Below, piece after piece: positions 1-8,923 of a stretch of 64,000 bases of DNA. Each line of letters starts with the position of its first letter. Positions within the stretch are counted from its first letter, which is position 1. The notes under the pieces are model-generated. The model searched no databases and was not told where the DNA came from. It worked only from the letters and a program-made list of their open reading frames with translations. The stretch comes from Pusillimonas sp. UBA3987 (GTDB taxonomy: Bacteria > Pseudomonadota > Gammaproteobacteria > Burkholderiales > Burkholderiaceae_B). The position numbers and the translations under genes were made by a program. The DNA is taken from NCBI GenBank assembly GCA_002384935.1, contig DGCD01000011.1, positions 260,387 through 324,386 of the forward strand, written 5' to 3'.

Positions 1-1124
1 TCCTGGCACAGGGCGACCAGGTTTTATTAACCCACATGACCGTTACCGGGCGTGCCGAAGGTGCGCGACTTTTTGCTCAGGCGATACAAGACGGGCGTAT
101 GCAGCAAACGTGGTTGCCCTATGATTTTCCGGGCAGTGTTCGCGGTTTCCTGACGCATTATCAGCCGTCTGTCGGGGTGCTTATCGAGCGTGAGGTATGG
201 CCCAATATCATTGCCCAGGCACGACGCATGCAAATACCGCTTTTGCTGGCCAGTGCGCGTTTTTCCGATAATTCGCTGCGACAAACGCTCCGGCTGGGTA
301 GTGTCATGCGCGAGGCCTATCAGAGTCTGCAGGTCGTATATGCGCAAACCCTGCAGGACGCGCAGCGTCTTGAGCAGGCAGGGGTTCAAGGTGTTCGGGT
401 ATCGGGCAATTTCAAATTCGATGTTTCTTTGCCGCAGGAATATATAAAACGCGGCCGGGCTTTTGCGCAGGCGCTTTCCCGCAAAATGGTGACGATTGCC
501 AGTACGCGCGAGGGTGAAGATGAACTGTTCATCCAGGCAATTCAAAAACAGATAGGGCGTGCGCAGTCGCAAGGGGTTTTGCTGGAAGAGCAGGTTTTGT
601 TCTGCCTGGTCCCGAGGCATCCACAACGTTTTGATGAGGTGGCAAAAAAACTGGAAAGTGCAGGTTTGTCGTATATGCGTCGTTCGGCGTTTGTTCAAAC
701 GGGCGAAATGAGCGCAGTGAATGCGCGCATGATTACACAGGGGCGGCAGTTGGTGCTGCTGGGCGACAGCATTGGAGAAATGCCGCGCTACTACGCCGCC
801 AGCCACGTTGCCATTATCGCCGGCAGTTTCCTGCCGTTTGGCGGCCAAAATCTTATTGAGGCCTGTGCAACCGGCGTACCGGTGCTGGTGGGGCCGCACA
901 CGGAGAATTTCAGCCAGGCGGTATTCGATGCGATTCAGGAAGGGGCTGCGTTGCGTGTGCCTACTGCTGAAGCGGCGGTCCAGCAGGCTTTAACTTTACT
1001 GGATGAGCCGCAGCGCCTGTCGCGCATGACGCAAGCGGGTACTCAGTGGGTCAGCAAGCACACCGGCGCTGTGGCGCGTGTGCTAACAGGCTTGAATGAG
1101 TTGAAGGCGGAACGTAAAAACTAG
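1..1124 (+). CDS. waaA: 3-deoxy-D-manno-octulosonic acid transferase, 5' end missing
   Basis: Transfers Kdo from CMP-Kdo onto lipid IVA at the cytoplasmic face of the inner membrane, the first inner-core step of LPS synthesis. The reading frame is open from base 3, so the gene begins outside the window; about 373 residues are visible of a family length near 425, and the N-terminal anchor and the catalytic glutamate region are absent. Seen near the end: PRHPQRF and a glycosyltransferase-B nucleotide-sugar motif (GDSIGEMPRYY, then FGGQNLIEACA, then GPHTENF). Its TAG stop shares the CTAG tetramer with the stop of convergent galU. Confidence 0.9.
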   Translation, partial: LAQGDQVLLTHMTVTGRAEGARLFAQAIQDGRMQQTWLPYDFPGSVRGFLTHYQPSVGVLIEREVWPNIIAQARRMQIPLLLASARFSDNSLRQTLRLGSVMREAYQSLQVVYAQTLQDAQRLEQAGVQGVRVSGNFKFDVSLPQEYIKRGRAFAQALSRKMVTIASTREGEDELFIQAIQKQIGRAQSQGVLLEEQVLFCLVPRHPQRFDEVAKKLESAGLSYMRRSAFVQTGEMSAVNARMITQGRQLVLLGDSIGEMPRYYAASHVAIIAGSFLPFGGQNLIEACATGVPVLVGPHTENFSQAVFDAIQEGAALRVPTAEAAVQQALTLLDEPQRLSRMTQAGTQWVSKHTGAVARVLTGLNELKAERKN

Positions 1125-1954
1125 CTCAGGCCGTGGTATTTGCGTCCGATTTCCATCGTGGCCTTGAAAAAGCCTGCTTTGCTGCCGCAGTCGTAACGCG
1201 TGCCGGTGTATTCAACGCCGAATACCGGGCGCTCGGACATCAGGCTGGCGATGCCATCGGTTAATTGAATTTCACCGCCCACACCCGCCTGGGTACGACG
1301 CAAGTGTTCGAAAATTTCGGGCTCGAGTACGTAACGCCCGACAACCGCCAGGTTTGAAGGTGCAACGTCGGGTTTGGGTTTTTCGACGATGTTTTCAACC
1401 CGGGTGGTGCGATCATCAACCCGCGGGCCGGCGATAATGCCGTATTTTTGAGTGTCGGCCGGGTCGATCGATTGAATGGCCAGGATGCTGCCATTGTGCT
1501 GATGTGCCGCCTCAACAAGCTGATGCGTCGCGTAAGTGCCCGAATCAATGAGGTCGTCGGCTAGTAACACGACAAAAGGCTCATTGCCGACAATGGGGGC
1601 GGCGCACAGTACGGCGTGGCCCAGGCCCAGAGGGGCAGGTTGGCGCGTGTAGATACAGTTTACGTACGACGGAATAATGTTGCGCACGGCATCGAGCAGG
1701 ATTTGCTTGTTCTTGGCGGCCAGGTCGGCCTCGAGTTCCGGGGCGCTGTCGAAGTGGTCTTCAATAGCGCGTTTGTTGCGGCCTGTAATGAAAATAAGAT
1801 CGGTAATGCCCGATGCAACAGCCTCTTCAACGGCATATTGAATCAAGGGTTTATCGACGATGGGCAGCATTTCCTTTGGCATTGCCTTGGTAGCGGGCAA
1901 AAAACGGGTGCCCATTCCCGCAACGGGAAATACGGCCTTACGTATCGGTTTCAT
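1121..1954 (-). CDS. galU: UTP-glucose-1-phosphate uridylyltransferase
   Basis: Makes UDP-glucose from UTP and glucose 1-phosphate for LPS, exopolysaccharide and glycan synthesis in the cytoplasm. The 277-residue product opens with the nucleotidyltransferase signature VFPVAGMGTRFLPATKAMPKE and continues with KPLIQYAVEEA, GLGHAVLCA and VEKPKP, all typical of bacterial GalU. The ATG at 1954 gives the family N-terminus; a longer frame to 2020 would run into coaX and adds unrelated residues. It lies 13 bp downstream of coaX on the same strand, so it may be read through from birA-coaX, although the functions are unrelated. Confidence 0.93.
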   Translation of the reverse strand: MKPIRKAVFPVAGMGTRFLPATKAMPKEMLPIVDKPLIQYAVEEAVASGITDLIFITGRNKRAIEDHFDSAPELEADLAAKNKQILLDAVRNIIPSYVNCIYTRQPAPLGLGHAVLCAAPIVGNEPFVVLLADDLIDSGTYATHQLVEAAHQHNGSILAIQSIDPADTQKYGIIAGPRVDDRTTRVENIVEKPKPDVAPSNLAVVGRYVLEPEIFEHLRRTQAGVGGEIQLTDGIASLMSERPVFGVEYTGTRYDCGSKAGFFKATMEIGRKYHGLS

Positions 1955-1967
1955 AGACAGAAAAAAA

Positions 1968-2834
1968 TTAGCTTGGATTTTTGGATTGTTGCAATTGTAG
2001 CGCCAGCGCGGCCAGCCCATCCAGTGCGGGTGCAGGCAACCATTCTATTGGCGTTGTGGGTAGATCAAGCCGGCCTTGCGTGAAGTGCAAGAGTCGAATG
2101 ACTTCTTCTTTTACGAGCGGCCATCCGCCACCGGCGGCGAATACTTGCGGCGCCAGTCCGTAATACTCGAGTGCTGCCAGCCATTGGCGCAGAACGGCAC
2201 CCGCCTGCGCCGCGGCAACGCCGCTGGCGATCGATTGTTGTGTGTTGGTCGGGTAAATGGTGGTGCTGCTGTTGGCGTCGGGCAAGTGGGCGGTATTTTC
2301 GGCCAATGAGCTGCGCATCAATTCCGGCCCGGGCAGTATCAGGCCACCCGGGAACTGATACTGGATGCTGTCGGTATCGGTTTGTGCGCTGGGTTTTTTA
2401 ACGACCAGCATGTCAATGGTGGTGGCGGTACCGAAACTGGCCAGGATCAAAGGGCAGAGTGTGGTGTCGACATGCTCTGATTGCGGGTGGGGGCGTTGGG
2501 CCAGGCCCACCAATGCAAGCCAGCGGTCGGCACCAAGCTGCTCCGGGCTGGCATACGCATTTGTGACATTAAGCGTTTGAGGCTCACCGGTTATCCATTC
2601 AGTTGGGCAGTCGTGGTCGGAGAATATGTTGTCGATGGTCTCGGCAACATCGGCGCCTGCGACATTTACGCCCAACGCCGAAGATGGGCGCGTTGGAAGT
2701 GTGCCTAGCCAGTGGGTCAGTTGATCAAGGTCGGCGTGTTGAAATGCAACGGTGGTTAGTTCGCGTTCGCCTGTTTCGGGGTGAATCCAACCCGCCTTGA
2801 CTCGAGTGTTTCCCGCATCAATCAGAATAATCAT
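1968..2834 (-). CDS. coaX: Type III pantothenate kinase (Baf family)
   Basis: Phosphorylates pantothenate, the first step of coenzyme A synthesis. The 288-residue protein has the acetate/sugar kinase-fold signatures: N-terminal DAGNTRVKAGW (phosphate 1 loop), GADRWLALVGL near residue 120, and SFGTATTID near residue 155 where most homologues have DxGTA. This variant form is what I recall for the Bordetella Baf (Bvg accessory factor) group, which are type III kinases. It lies 24 bp after birA on the same strand, a common betaproteobacterial pair, so co-transcription is likely. Confidence 0.9.
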   Translation of the reverse strand: MIILIDAGNTRVKAGWIHPETGERELTTVAFQHADLDQLTHWLGTLPTRPSSALGVNVAGADVAETIDNIFSDHDCPTEWITGEPQTLNVTNAYASPEQLGADRWLALVGLAQRPHPQSEHVDTTLCPLILASFGTATTIDMLVVKKPSAQTDTDSIQYQFPGGLILPGPELMRSSLAENTAHLPDANSSTTIYPTNTQQSIASGVAAAQAGAVLRQWLAALEYYGLAPQVFAAGGGWPLVKEEVIRLLHFTQGRLDLPTTPIEWLPAPALDGLAALALQLQQSKNPS

Positions 2835-2858
2835 GGCAGCCTCCCTGAGTTGTTGCTG

Positions 2859-3731
2859 TTATGCCTGATTCGACGCACCACGGGGCCGGATGGATATTTC
2901 GCCTAATGACAACGGGGTTTCACCATTGGGACCGTGTACGAGCAATTGTCCCATGATGTTAATACCTTTAGCGATTCCTGCATGTAACAACCTGTCATTG
3001 TGGATAACGTCGATGTGTTGTCCCAGCAGGGCGTCAACGTTAGCGTATCGTTCAGGTAGTGTTTCAAAGCCATTGCGAGTCACATCGTTAAAAATATTGA
3101 GCCAGTTTTGCGCGATATCCGTTACAAGGGCCTCGATACCCGTCTTTTGGGCCTGGTTGTCTTGAGTACGTATTTCCGACCAATCTGCAACAGCACGATT
3201 TAATGATTGACTCAGTGCGCGCGCGTCTTCAATATTAAGGCCGATACCGACGATCACGACATGATGGTCTTCCGAGCGCTTCGCAGTGCCGGCACGGGTT
3301 GCCTCGGTAAGAATGCCGGCCAGTTTTGCCTGATCCCACCAGATATCATTGGGCCATTTCAAGGTCAGGCGGTGCCTGTTTGAAGGCGCAAGGTTTTTTC
3401 GAAGGGCTTCTGCAACCGCGATGCCGGCAAGCGGCGATAGGGCGGGGAGTTGGCGCGCAGAAATAAAGACGTCGTAGGCACAGGAAAACATCAGGTTGGC
3501 GCCGACGCGATTTTGCCACGTTCGACCCGATCGGCCTCGCCCCGCACGTTGAAAATGCGCACCATGCAACCAGGGCCGGGACAGGGTATGTTGTGTGGTT
3601 CTGGCCTGGTTGAGCAGGTCGGCGTTGGTTGAGTCGGTTTGTTCGCACCACGTGACCTGGCGAAAAGCAGGCAGGGCCTGTGCCAGTGCCAGTTGCAGTT
3701 GTTCTGGAGACGGAAAGGCAAGGTCAGACAT
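2859..3731 (-). CDS. birA: Biotin--[acetyl-CoA-carboxylase] ligase without HTH domain
   Basis: Activates biotin with ATP and attaches it to the biotin carboxyl carrier protein. The 290 residues carry the ligase core: GRGRSGRTW biotinoyl-AMP loop near residue 64, a substrate-binding stretch LSPLAGIAVAEAL, and LKWPNDIWW with AGILTEA. There is no N-terminal winged helix as in the 321-residue E. coli BirA, so it should be a pure ligase, not a repressor of biotin genes. It is first in a co-oriented birA-coaX-galU run and is divergent from the hydrolase gene at 3868. Confidence 0.92.
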   Translation of the reverse strand: MSDLAFPSPEQLQLALAQALPAFRQVTWCEQTDSTNADLLNQARTTQHTLSRPWLHGAHFQRAGRGRSGRTWQNRVGANLMFSCAYDVFISARQLPALSPLAGIAVAEALRKNLAPSNRHRLTLKWPNDIWWDQAKLAGILTEATRAGTAKRSEDHHVVIVGIGLNIEDARALSQSLNRAVADWSEIRTQDNQAQKTGIEALVTDIAQNWLNIFNDVTRNGFETLPERYANVDALLGQHIDVIHNDRLLHAGIAKGINIMGQLLVHGPNGETPLSLGEISIRPRGASNQA

Positions 3732-3867
3732 AGGCCGTGATAAAAAACGTTGTGATTCGGGTTAAGCTTTAGGATGCTTGCGGTAACGATAGTTTAAAGC
3801 GGTTGTGAAGCGGGTTCTAATTTCAGGCGCTGTGCGCAGGCGATGCAAAGTGTGAAACTAGATTGGT

Positions 3868-4536
3868 ATGGAAATGGCTGAACACAAAGAAACGAAAGCG
3901 TTTGAAGGGCAGGCGGGGCCGATTGACTGCGTTATAGAGTGGCCGCAAGCGCCGATTGAGGGCTGGGCGCTGGTATTGCACCCGCACCCCTTGTATGGCG
4001 GTACTCGGGACAATAAAGTGGTTACCACCCTCGCCCGTGCTTGTTTGCAGCGTAATCTCGTTACTTTGCGGCCTAACTTTCGCGGCGTGGGTAATTCGGC
4101 TGGCACGTTCGACCACGGCAAAGGCGAAACTGCAGACATGCAAATGCTGGTTGAGCAATTCATGCAAGCCTATCCTGAACTTGCGGAAAAACCTTGGGTA
4201 TTGGCCGGGTTTTCTTTTGGTACCGCGGTGGCGGCCCAGTTGCAGGCAAACCTGGACGACACCATTCAAGACAAGTCGTCGGTTTGCGGTGTTCCCCAGA
4301 TTTTGATTCTTGTCGGTACCGCCGTAGGGCGTTTCCAGTTTCGCAACATTGCGTTGTCCGAGGGCACTTTGATGATTCATGGCGAGGTTGATGAGGTTGT
4401 TCCTTTTTCCGAGGCAATGGATTTTGCGCGTCAGCATGAGCAGCCGATAACAGTTATTCCTGATGCCTCACACTTCTTTCACGGCAAGCTGGTCGCTTTG
4501 AAGGCGCTGGTTCAGCAACGTCTTGCCACACTTTAG
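3868..4536 (+). CDS. Alpha/beta hydrolase, COG2945 type
   Basis: A 222-residue cytoplasmic alpha/beta hydrolase of unknown substrate. Seen: HPHPLYGG oxyanion region near residue 39, LRPNFRGVGNSAG near 68, nucleophile elbow GFSFG with Ser116, an acid residue in HGEVDEVVP and a terminal histidine in SHFFHGK. This pattern fits the small serine-hydrolase group annotated as COG2945 in proteobacteria. Start taken at the first ATG (3868); a second ATG at 3874 is equally possible, as neither has a clear Shine-Dalgarno. It stands alone between divergent birA and the dacA operon. Confidence 0.8.
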   Translation: MEMAEHKETKAFEGQAGPIDCVIEWPQAPIEGWALVLHPHPLYGGTRDNKVVTTLARACLQRNLVTLRPNFRGVGNSAGTFDHGKGETADMQMLVEQFMQAYPELAEKPWVLAGFSFGTAVAAQLQANLDDTIQDKSSVCGVPQILILVGTAVGRFQFRNIALSEGTLMIHGEVDEVVPFSEAMDFARQHEQPITVIPDASHFFHGKLVALKALVQQRLATL

Positions 4537-4542
4537 GGTGGC

Positions 4543-4569
4543 CGACAGCGCGTATTCAAAGCCTATAAT
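4543..4569 (+). promoter_or_regulatory. Candidate promoter for the dacA-lip cluster
   Basis: A perfect -10 hexamer TATAAT lies at 4564-4569, 60 bp ahead of the dacA start. The -35 is poor; CCGACA at 4543-4548 with a 15 bp spacer is the nearest match. Sequence-only call. Confidence 0.4.
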
Positions 4570-4629
4570 GAACTTTTTTCGGTTTACGGTTCCAAACGGT
4601 TGTTATTGCGTTAGGCGGGTTACTAAATT

Positions 4630-5829
4630 ATGTTGAAGTTGTCTTATCTTTATCGAACAGGTTCGCGCCTTCTGGTGCAGGGATTTCTGGGGGCCGCGCT
4701 GGCTTTTGGGGGAGGCTACGCTCAGGCACAAAGCGTCTCCGATATGACGGTTGCCGAGTTATCAACGGTTCCTTTGCCCGATCTTGCCGCCAAAGCCTGG
4801 CTTTCGCTTGATATGAACAGTGGGCAGGTCATTGGCGCAAAGGACATCGATACCGAAGTAGAGCCCGCCTCTCTTACCAAGCTCATGGCGGCTTACGTTA
4901 TTTTCAAGGCTATCGATGATGGCCGCCTTTCTATGGACCAAGAGGTGCCGATTTCGGAAAAGGCCTGGAAAACGGAAGGTTCACGCATGTTCATTAACGT
5001 GAATTCGAACGTTAAAGTCAGTGATCTGCTTCAGGGCTTTATCGTTCAATCGGGCAATGATGCAACAGTGGCCTTGGCCGAGGCGGTGGCCGGCAGTGAA
5101 AGTGCCTTTGTTGCGTTGATGAATGAAGAGGCCCAGCGCCAGGGCCTGAACAACACGTATTACACGAATTCACCCGGTCTGCCGCACCCTGATCACAAAA
5201 CAACAGTCAAAGATCTGGCGACGCTGGCCCAGAATCTTATTGATGATTTTCCGCAGCATCTGCATTTTTACAGCCAGAAAGAATATACCTATAACGAAAT
5301 CCGTCAGCGCAATCGTAACCGTCTGCTCTGGATTGATGAAACGGTTGATGGCTTGAAAACCGGGCATACGTCGTCGGCCGGATATTGCCTGATCACCACT
5401 GCCCTGCGCGACGGGCGACGTGTGGTTACCGTACTGGTTGGTGCGAACAGCGATGCGGCTCGCACGGAAAACAGCCTGAAACTGTTGAACTGGAGCTTCC
5501 AGAATTTTGAAACCGTCAAAGTGCTTGATCAGGACAAGCCGGTTGTCGACGCGCGTGTCTGGCAAGGTATGGCCGAAACGGTCGGGCTTGGCCAGTCGCA
5601 GCCGGTCTGGCTGACGGTGCCGCGAGGCAAAGCCGCCGATATCGAGTCGGTGGCAGAGTACACCCAGCCGCTGATCGCACCATTGGAGGCCGGGCAGCAA
5701 GTTGGAACCGTTACACTCACGCTTGATGACCAGGCCTTGCGCCAGGAGCCATTGCGGGTTTTGTCCGATGTTGAGCAGGCGGGATTTATGTCTCGCATGA
5801 TCGACAAGGTCAAGCTCATGTTGCAATAG
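4630..5829 (+). CDS. dacA: D-alanyl-D-alanine carboxypeptidase (PBP5/6 type)
   Basis: Trims the terminal D-Ala from peptidoglycan pentapeptides in the periplasm. The 399-residue protein has a signal peptide ending near AQA at 32-34, then the three serine-peptidase S11 motifs: SLTK at 81-84 (nucleophile Ser81), SGN at 141-143 and KTG at 243-245. A C-terminal PBP5 domain follows, with a likely amphipathic tail (FMSRMIDKVKLML) that tethers the protein to the membrane. It leads the dacA-dat-ybeD-lipB-lipA group, the gamma-proteobacterial dacA-ybeD-lipB-lipA order with one gene inserted. Confidence 0.94.
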   Translation: MLKLSYLYRTGSRLLVQGFLGAALAFGGGYAQAQSVSDMTVAELSTVPLPDLAAKAWLSLDMNSGQVIGAKDIDTEVEPASLTKLMAAYVIFKAIDDGRLSMDQEVPISEKAWKTEGSRMFINVNSNVKVSDLLQGFIVQSGNDATVALAEAVAGSESAFVALMNEEAQRQGLNNTYYTNSPGLPHPDHKTTVKDLATLAQNLIDDFPQHLHFYSQKEYTYNEIRQRNRNRLLWIDETVDGLKTGHTSSAGYCLITTALRDGRRVVTVLVGANSDAARTENSLKLLNWSFQNFETVKVLDQDKPVVDARVWQGMAETVGLGQSQPVWLTVPRGKAADIESVAEYTQPLIAPLEAGQQVGTVTLTLDDQALRQEPLRVLSDVEQAGFMSRMIDKVKLMLQ

Positions 5830-5862
5830 TGCATATGATATTTTCTATTGGCAGTGGCGTTC

Positions 5863-6732
5863 ATGATTTCAGGCGTTGATAACGACAGTATTGTTTATTT
5901 GAATGGCGAGTATGTTCGCCTGGTCGACGCCAAAGTCTCGGTGCTTGATCGGGGGTTTGTATTCGGCGACGGTATCTATGAGGTTGTACCCATTTACAAT
6001 GGCGTACCCTTTCGAATGCGCCAGCACATTGCGCGCTTACAGCGCAGTTTGCAGGCGATACGTATTCATGTCGAATACACGCAGGCTCAGTGGCAGGCGT
6101 TGGTTGAGAGGGTGCTGTCCAGGGCCGCCGATTCGAAAGCCAACTTAATGGTTTATCTGCAAGTGACCCGAGGGGTGGCTAAAAGAGATCACGCCTTTCC
6201 CGCCGCTGCCGAGCCCACCGTGTTTTGCATGGCCTCGCCCTTTTCCCGTCCTGGCCCGGCACAACGTGACGAAGGACTCTGCGCAATTTCCATTCCGGAT
6301 ACCCGATGGTTGTTGTGCCATATCAAGTCTGTATCGCTTTTGGGCAATGTTCTTGCCAGGCAGGCGGCGGTCGATGCCGGAGTCGATGAAGTCCTGCAGT
6401 TTCGCGATGGTTATCTGACCGAGGGTGCGTCTTGCAATATCTGGGTGGTTAAAAATGGTGTCCTCATGGCGCCGGAGGCAAACCATCTGATTCTGGAAGG
6501 TATCCGTTATCGTTTTCTGGCCGAGTTGGCGCGCGACGCGGGCATTTCATTCCAGTCTTGTCCAATTAGTGCCGAGCAAGTCAATGAGGCCGACGAACTG
6601 ATGATGACGTCTGCCACCAAGGAAGTGCTGCCCATCGTCCGTTATGACGGTCGTGCTGTCGGCACGGGCAAGCCCGGCCCGGTATACGCGTTGTTGCGCG
6701 CCAGTTACGACCGCGTGATAGAGAGTCTCTAG
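5863..6732 (+). CDS. dat: D-amino-acid aminotransferase, PLP fold type IV
   Basis: Interconverts D-alanine and 2-oxoglutarate with pyruvate and D-glutamate, supplying D-amino acids for the wall. From the ATG at 5863 the product is 289 residues; an in-frame TTG at 5848 would add five. Seen: YLNGEYVRL and DRGFVFGDGIYEVV at the N-terminus, the PLP lysine in HIKSVSLLGN near residue 150, and EGASCNIWVV, typical of class IV aminotransferases (Dat and IlvE). Position right after a D,D-carboxypeptidase favours Dat over IlvE. Whether it uses D-Ala is inferred. Confidence 0.83.
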   Translation: MISGVDNDSIVYLNGEYVRLVDAKVSVLDRGFVFGDGIYEVVPIYNGVPFRMRQHIARLQRSLQAIRIHVEYTQAQWQALVERVLSRAADSKANLMVYLQVTRGVAKRDHAFPAAAEPTVFCMASPFSRPGPAQRDEGLCAISIPDTRWLLCHIKSVSLLGNVLARQAAVDAGVDEVLQFRDGYLTEGASCNIWVVKNGVLMAPEANHLILEGIRYRFLAELARDAGISFQSCPISAEQVNEADELMMTSATKEVLPIVRYDGRAVGTGKPGPVYALLRASYDRVIESL

Positions 6733-6733
6733 T

Positions 6734-7015
6734 ATGGCAATGCCCCCTATTCCCCCCGAGCAATCGTTAATTGAATATCCCTGCGACTTCCCGATCAAGG
6801 TAATGGGCAAGGCCCATCCCGAGTTCGCGCAAGTCTTGACGGAGGTCGTATTGCAGTTCGATGCAAACTTCGATCCGGCAACGGTTGAAATGCGGCCAAG
6901 CCGGAGCGGGAATTATCTGGGTCTTACATTTACCATTACGGCAACGTCGCGCGAACAGCTCGACGAACTGTATCGTGCGCTGCACGGTCATCCCATGGTG
7001 TCGATTGTGCTGTGA
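6734..7015 (+). CDS. ybeD: YbeD/DUF493 small regulatory-like protein
   Basis: A 93-residue protein of the DUF493 family, an ACT-like alpha/beta fold of unknown function that is almost always beside lipB. Seen: IEYPCDFPIKVMG near residue 13 and the C-terminal HPMVSIVL. It starts one base after dat and its TGA overlaps the GTG start of lipB, so translational coupling is likely. Confidence 0.88.
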   Translation: MAMPPIPPEQSLIEYPCDFPIKVMGKAHPEFAQVLTEVVLQFDANFDPATVEMRPSRSGNYLGLTFTITATSREQLDELYRALHGHPMVSIVL

Positions 7016-7674
7016 TCAGCGTTAAATGGTTGCCCCGTCTTGCTCCGTATGATCCTGTCTGGCAGGCAATGCGTGCCTTTACCGAGGCGCGGAACAACGA
7101 AACCGTTGATGAAATCTGGCTCGTTGAACATGAGCCTGTTTACACCCTGGGCTTGGCAGGGAAAATGGAGCATGTGCTGAATTCCGGGGCGATTCCGATT
7201 GTGAAAACCGATCGGGGCGGGCAGGTTACCTATCATGGGCCTGGTCAGATCGTGGCTTATTGTTTGTTCGATCTTCGCCGCCATGGTGTCTATGTTAAAG
7301 AATACGTGTATCGTCTGGAACAGGTTGTCATTGAGGTGTTGCGTCATTATGGGTTGAGCGGAGCCTGTCGCAAGCCGGGAGCGCCGGGTGTATATGTGCC
7401 GGTAGGGCGTGCGCAGGTGCTGGGCGCCGCTGACGATACGCTGGCCAAAATTGCCGCCTTGGGCATTAAAGTGCGTAACGGTTGCGCCTACCATGGCATA
7501 GCCCTGAATGTCCATATGGACTTAAGTCCTTTCTTGGGCATTAATCCCTGCGGTTATGAAGGGTTGATAACGGTTGATTTGGCTGGTTGTGGCGTGCACA
7601 CTACTGTTTCAGGGGCTGCGCAGGTGCTGGTCGGGCATTTGCTGGATGCTTTTCCTGCGCCCGATGCGCGTTGA
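7012..7674 (+). CDS. lipB: Octanoyl-[ACP]:protein octanoyltransferase
   Basis: Moves octanoate from acyl carrier protein to the lipoyl domains of 2-oxoacid dehydrogenases and glycine cleavage H protein. The 220 residues include DRGGQVTYHGPGQ near 67, the catalytic lysine in AKIAALGIKVRNG (Lys146) and the acyl-thioester cysteine in GINPCGY (Cys180). The start is a GTG inside the GTGA overlap with ybeD; no ATG gives a full-length N-terminus. It acts immediately before LipA, encoded next. Confidence 0.93.
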   Translation: MISVKWLPRLAPYDPVWQAMRAFTEARNNETVDEIWLVEHEPVYTLGLAGKMEHVLNSGAIPIVKTDRGGQVTYHGPGQIVAYCLFDLRRHGVYVKEYVYRLEQVVIEVLRHYGLSGACRKPGAPGVYVPVGRAQVLGAADDTLAKIAALGIKVRNGCAYHGIALNVHMDLSPFLGINPCGYEGLITVDLAGCGVHTTVSGAAQVLVGHLLDAFPAPDAR

Positions 7675-7790
7675 ACCCCTTATGCTGTCAAGGTGAATTG
7701 GCCTTTCAGGCCGAGCGGGCAGTAGAATAGGGTTTTTACCAATATAACTGGCGCACGACGGCGTGTTGCCAGACAGAAAGGATGAGGTTC

Positions 7791-8762
7791 ATGACTGATT
7801 CATCTGCGGGTCAAGTTGTCTCAAGCTACGATCCGACACAGAAGCAGAAATCTCAAGCTAAAACGTCGCGGATTCCAATCAAGATTGTGCCCGCAGAGCG
7901 GCTGAAAAAGCCCGACTGGATTCGGGTGAAGGCGGCTGCGCCTGGTTCGCGTTTTTACGATATCAAGCGCATCTTGCGTGAGCACAATCTGCATACGGTG
8001 TGCGAAGAGGCTTCCTGTCCCAATATTGGTGAGTGTTTTGGTAAAGGCACGGCAACGTTCATGATTATGGGCGACAAGTGCACACGCCGCTGTCCGTTCT
8101 GTGACGTAGGGCATGGTCGTCCTGATCCGCTCGACGAACAGGAACCGGGAAACCTGGCACGCACCATCGCAGATCTCAGGTTGTCGTACGTAGTTATTAC
8201 GTCGGTCGACCGTGACGACCTGCGTGACGGTGGGGCGGCTCATTTCGTTGAATGTATTCGTCAAGTACGCGAGCTGTCGCCTCGAACCCAGATTGAAATT
8301 CTGGTGCCCGATTTTCGTGCCAGGCTGGATCGGGCTTTGGGTATCCTGAATGCCTGTCCGCCCGATGTCATGAACCATAATCTGGAAACAGTGCCTCGCC
8401 TGTACAAACAGGCTCGGCCAGGCTCCGACTACCATCACTCACTGAAGTTGCTCGCAGAGTTCAAGGCGCTACATCCCGATGTGCCGACAAAGTCGGGCCT
8501 GATGCTCGGGCTGGGCGAAACCGACGAAGAGATTCTGGAAGTCATGCGCGATATGCGTGCGCACAATGTCGACATGCTGACCATTGGCCAATATCTGCAA
8601 CCGTCAGAGCATCATTTGCCAGTGGTACGGTATCCACATCCGGACACCTACGCAATGCTTGAAAAAGAGGCCTATGCCATGGGCTTTACCCATGCTGCCG
8701 TCGGCCCCATGGTGCGCTCTTCCTACCATGCTGATGAACAGGCCCACGCGGCGGGTGTTTAG
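7791..8762 (+). CDS. lipA: Lipoyl synthase (radical SAM)
   Basis: Inserts two sulfurs into protein-bound octanoate to make lipoyl groups. Counting from the ATG at 7791 (323 residues): auxiliary cluster cysteines Cys71, Cys76 and Cys82 (CEEASCPNIGEC) and the radical SAM triad Cys97, Cys101 and Cys104 (CTRRCPFC), followed by VDRDDLRDGG. The upstream ATG at 7782 is only three codons longer, but the Shine-Dalgarno GAAAGGA at 7776-7782 is placed for 7791. A strong hairpin terminator follows at 8844. Confidence 0.95.
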   Translation: MTDSSAGQVVSSYDPTQKQKSQAKTSRIPIKIVPAERLKKPDWIRVKAAAPGSRFYDIKRILREHNLHTVCEEASCPNIGECFGKGTATFMIMGDKCTRRCPFCDVGHGRPDPLDEQEPGNLARTIADLRLSYVVITSVDRDDLRDGGAAHFVECIRQVRELSPRTQIEILVPDFRARLDRALGILNACPPDVMNHNLETVPRLYKQARPGSDYHHSLKLLAEFKALHPDVPTKSGLMLGLGETDEEILEVMRDMRAHNVDMLTIGQYLQPSEHHLPVVRYPHPDTYAMLEKEAYAMGFTHAAVGPMVRSSYHADEQAHAAGV

Positions 8763-8843
8763 TGTTGTTGTGAGCGGGAGAAAAGTCATCCCGTTGTGAA
8801 CTGGCCCCATAAAGCCGGACGGTCAGTTTGGACTCGCCAGGCT

Positions 8844-8884
8844 AAGGACTGAATTCGGTGTTGCACCGGACTCAGTCCTTTTGG
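8844..8884 (+). terminator. Terminator after lipA
   Basis: A 9 bp perfect outer stem (AAGGACTGA at 8844-8852 with TCAGTCCTT at 8872-8880) encloses an inner CGGTG/CACCG stem and is followed by T residues. It closes the dacA-lipA unit. With A residues on the other side it may also stop the convergent Rieske gene. Confidence 0.7.
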
Positions 8885-8923
8885 TTTGAGCTTGATCTGC
8901 TCTGTTCGCGCGATACCGTTTTC

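Noticed and set aside
27..899. Long minus-strand open frame (290 codons) opposite waaA
   Set aside because: It has no family features and mirrors the waaA codons; similar antisense frames lie opposite the hydrolase (3823-4437), xerC (28231-29103) and dacA (5170-5826). The plus- or minus-strand partner has clear catalytic motifs in each case.
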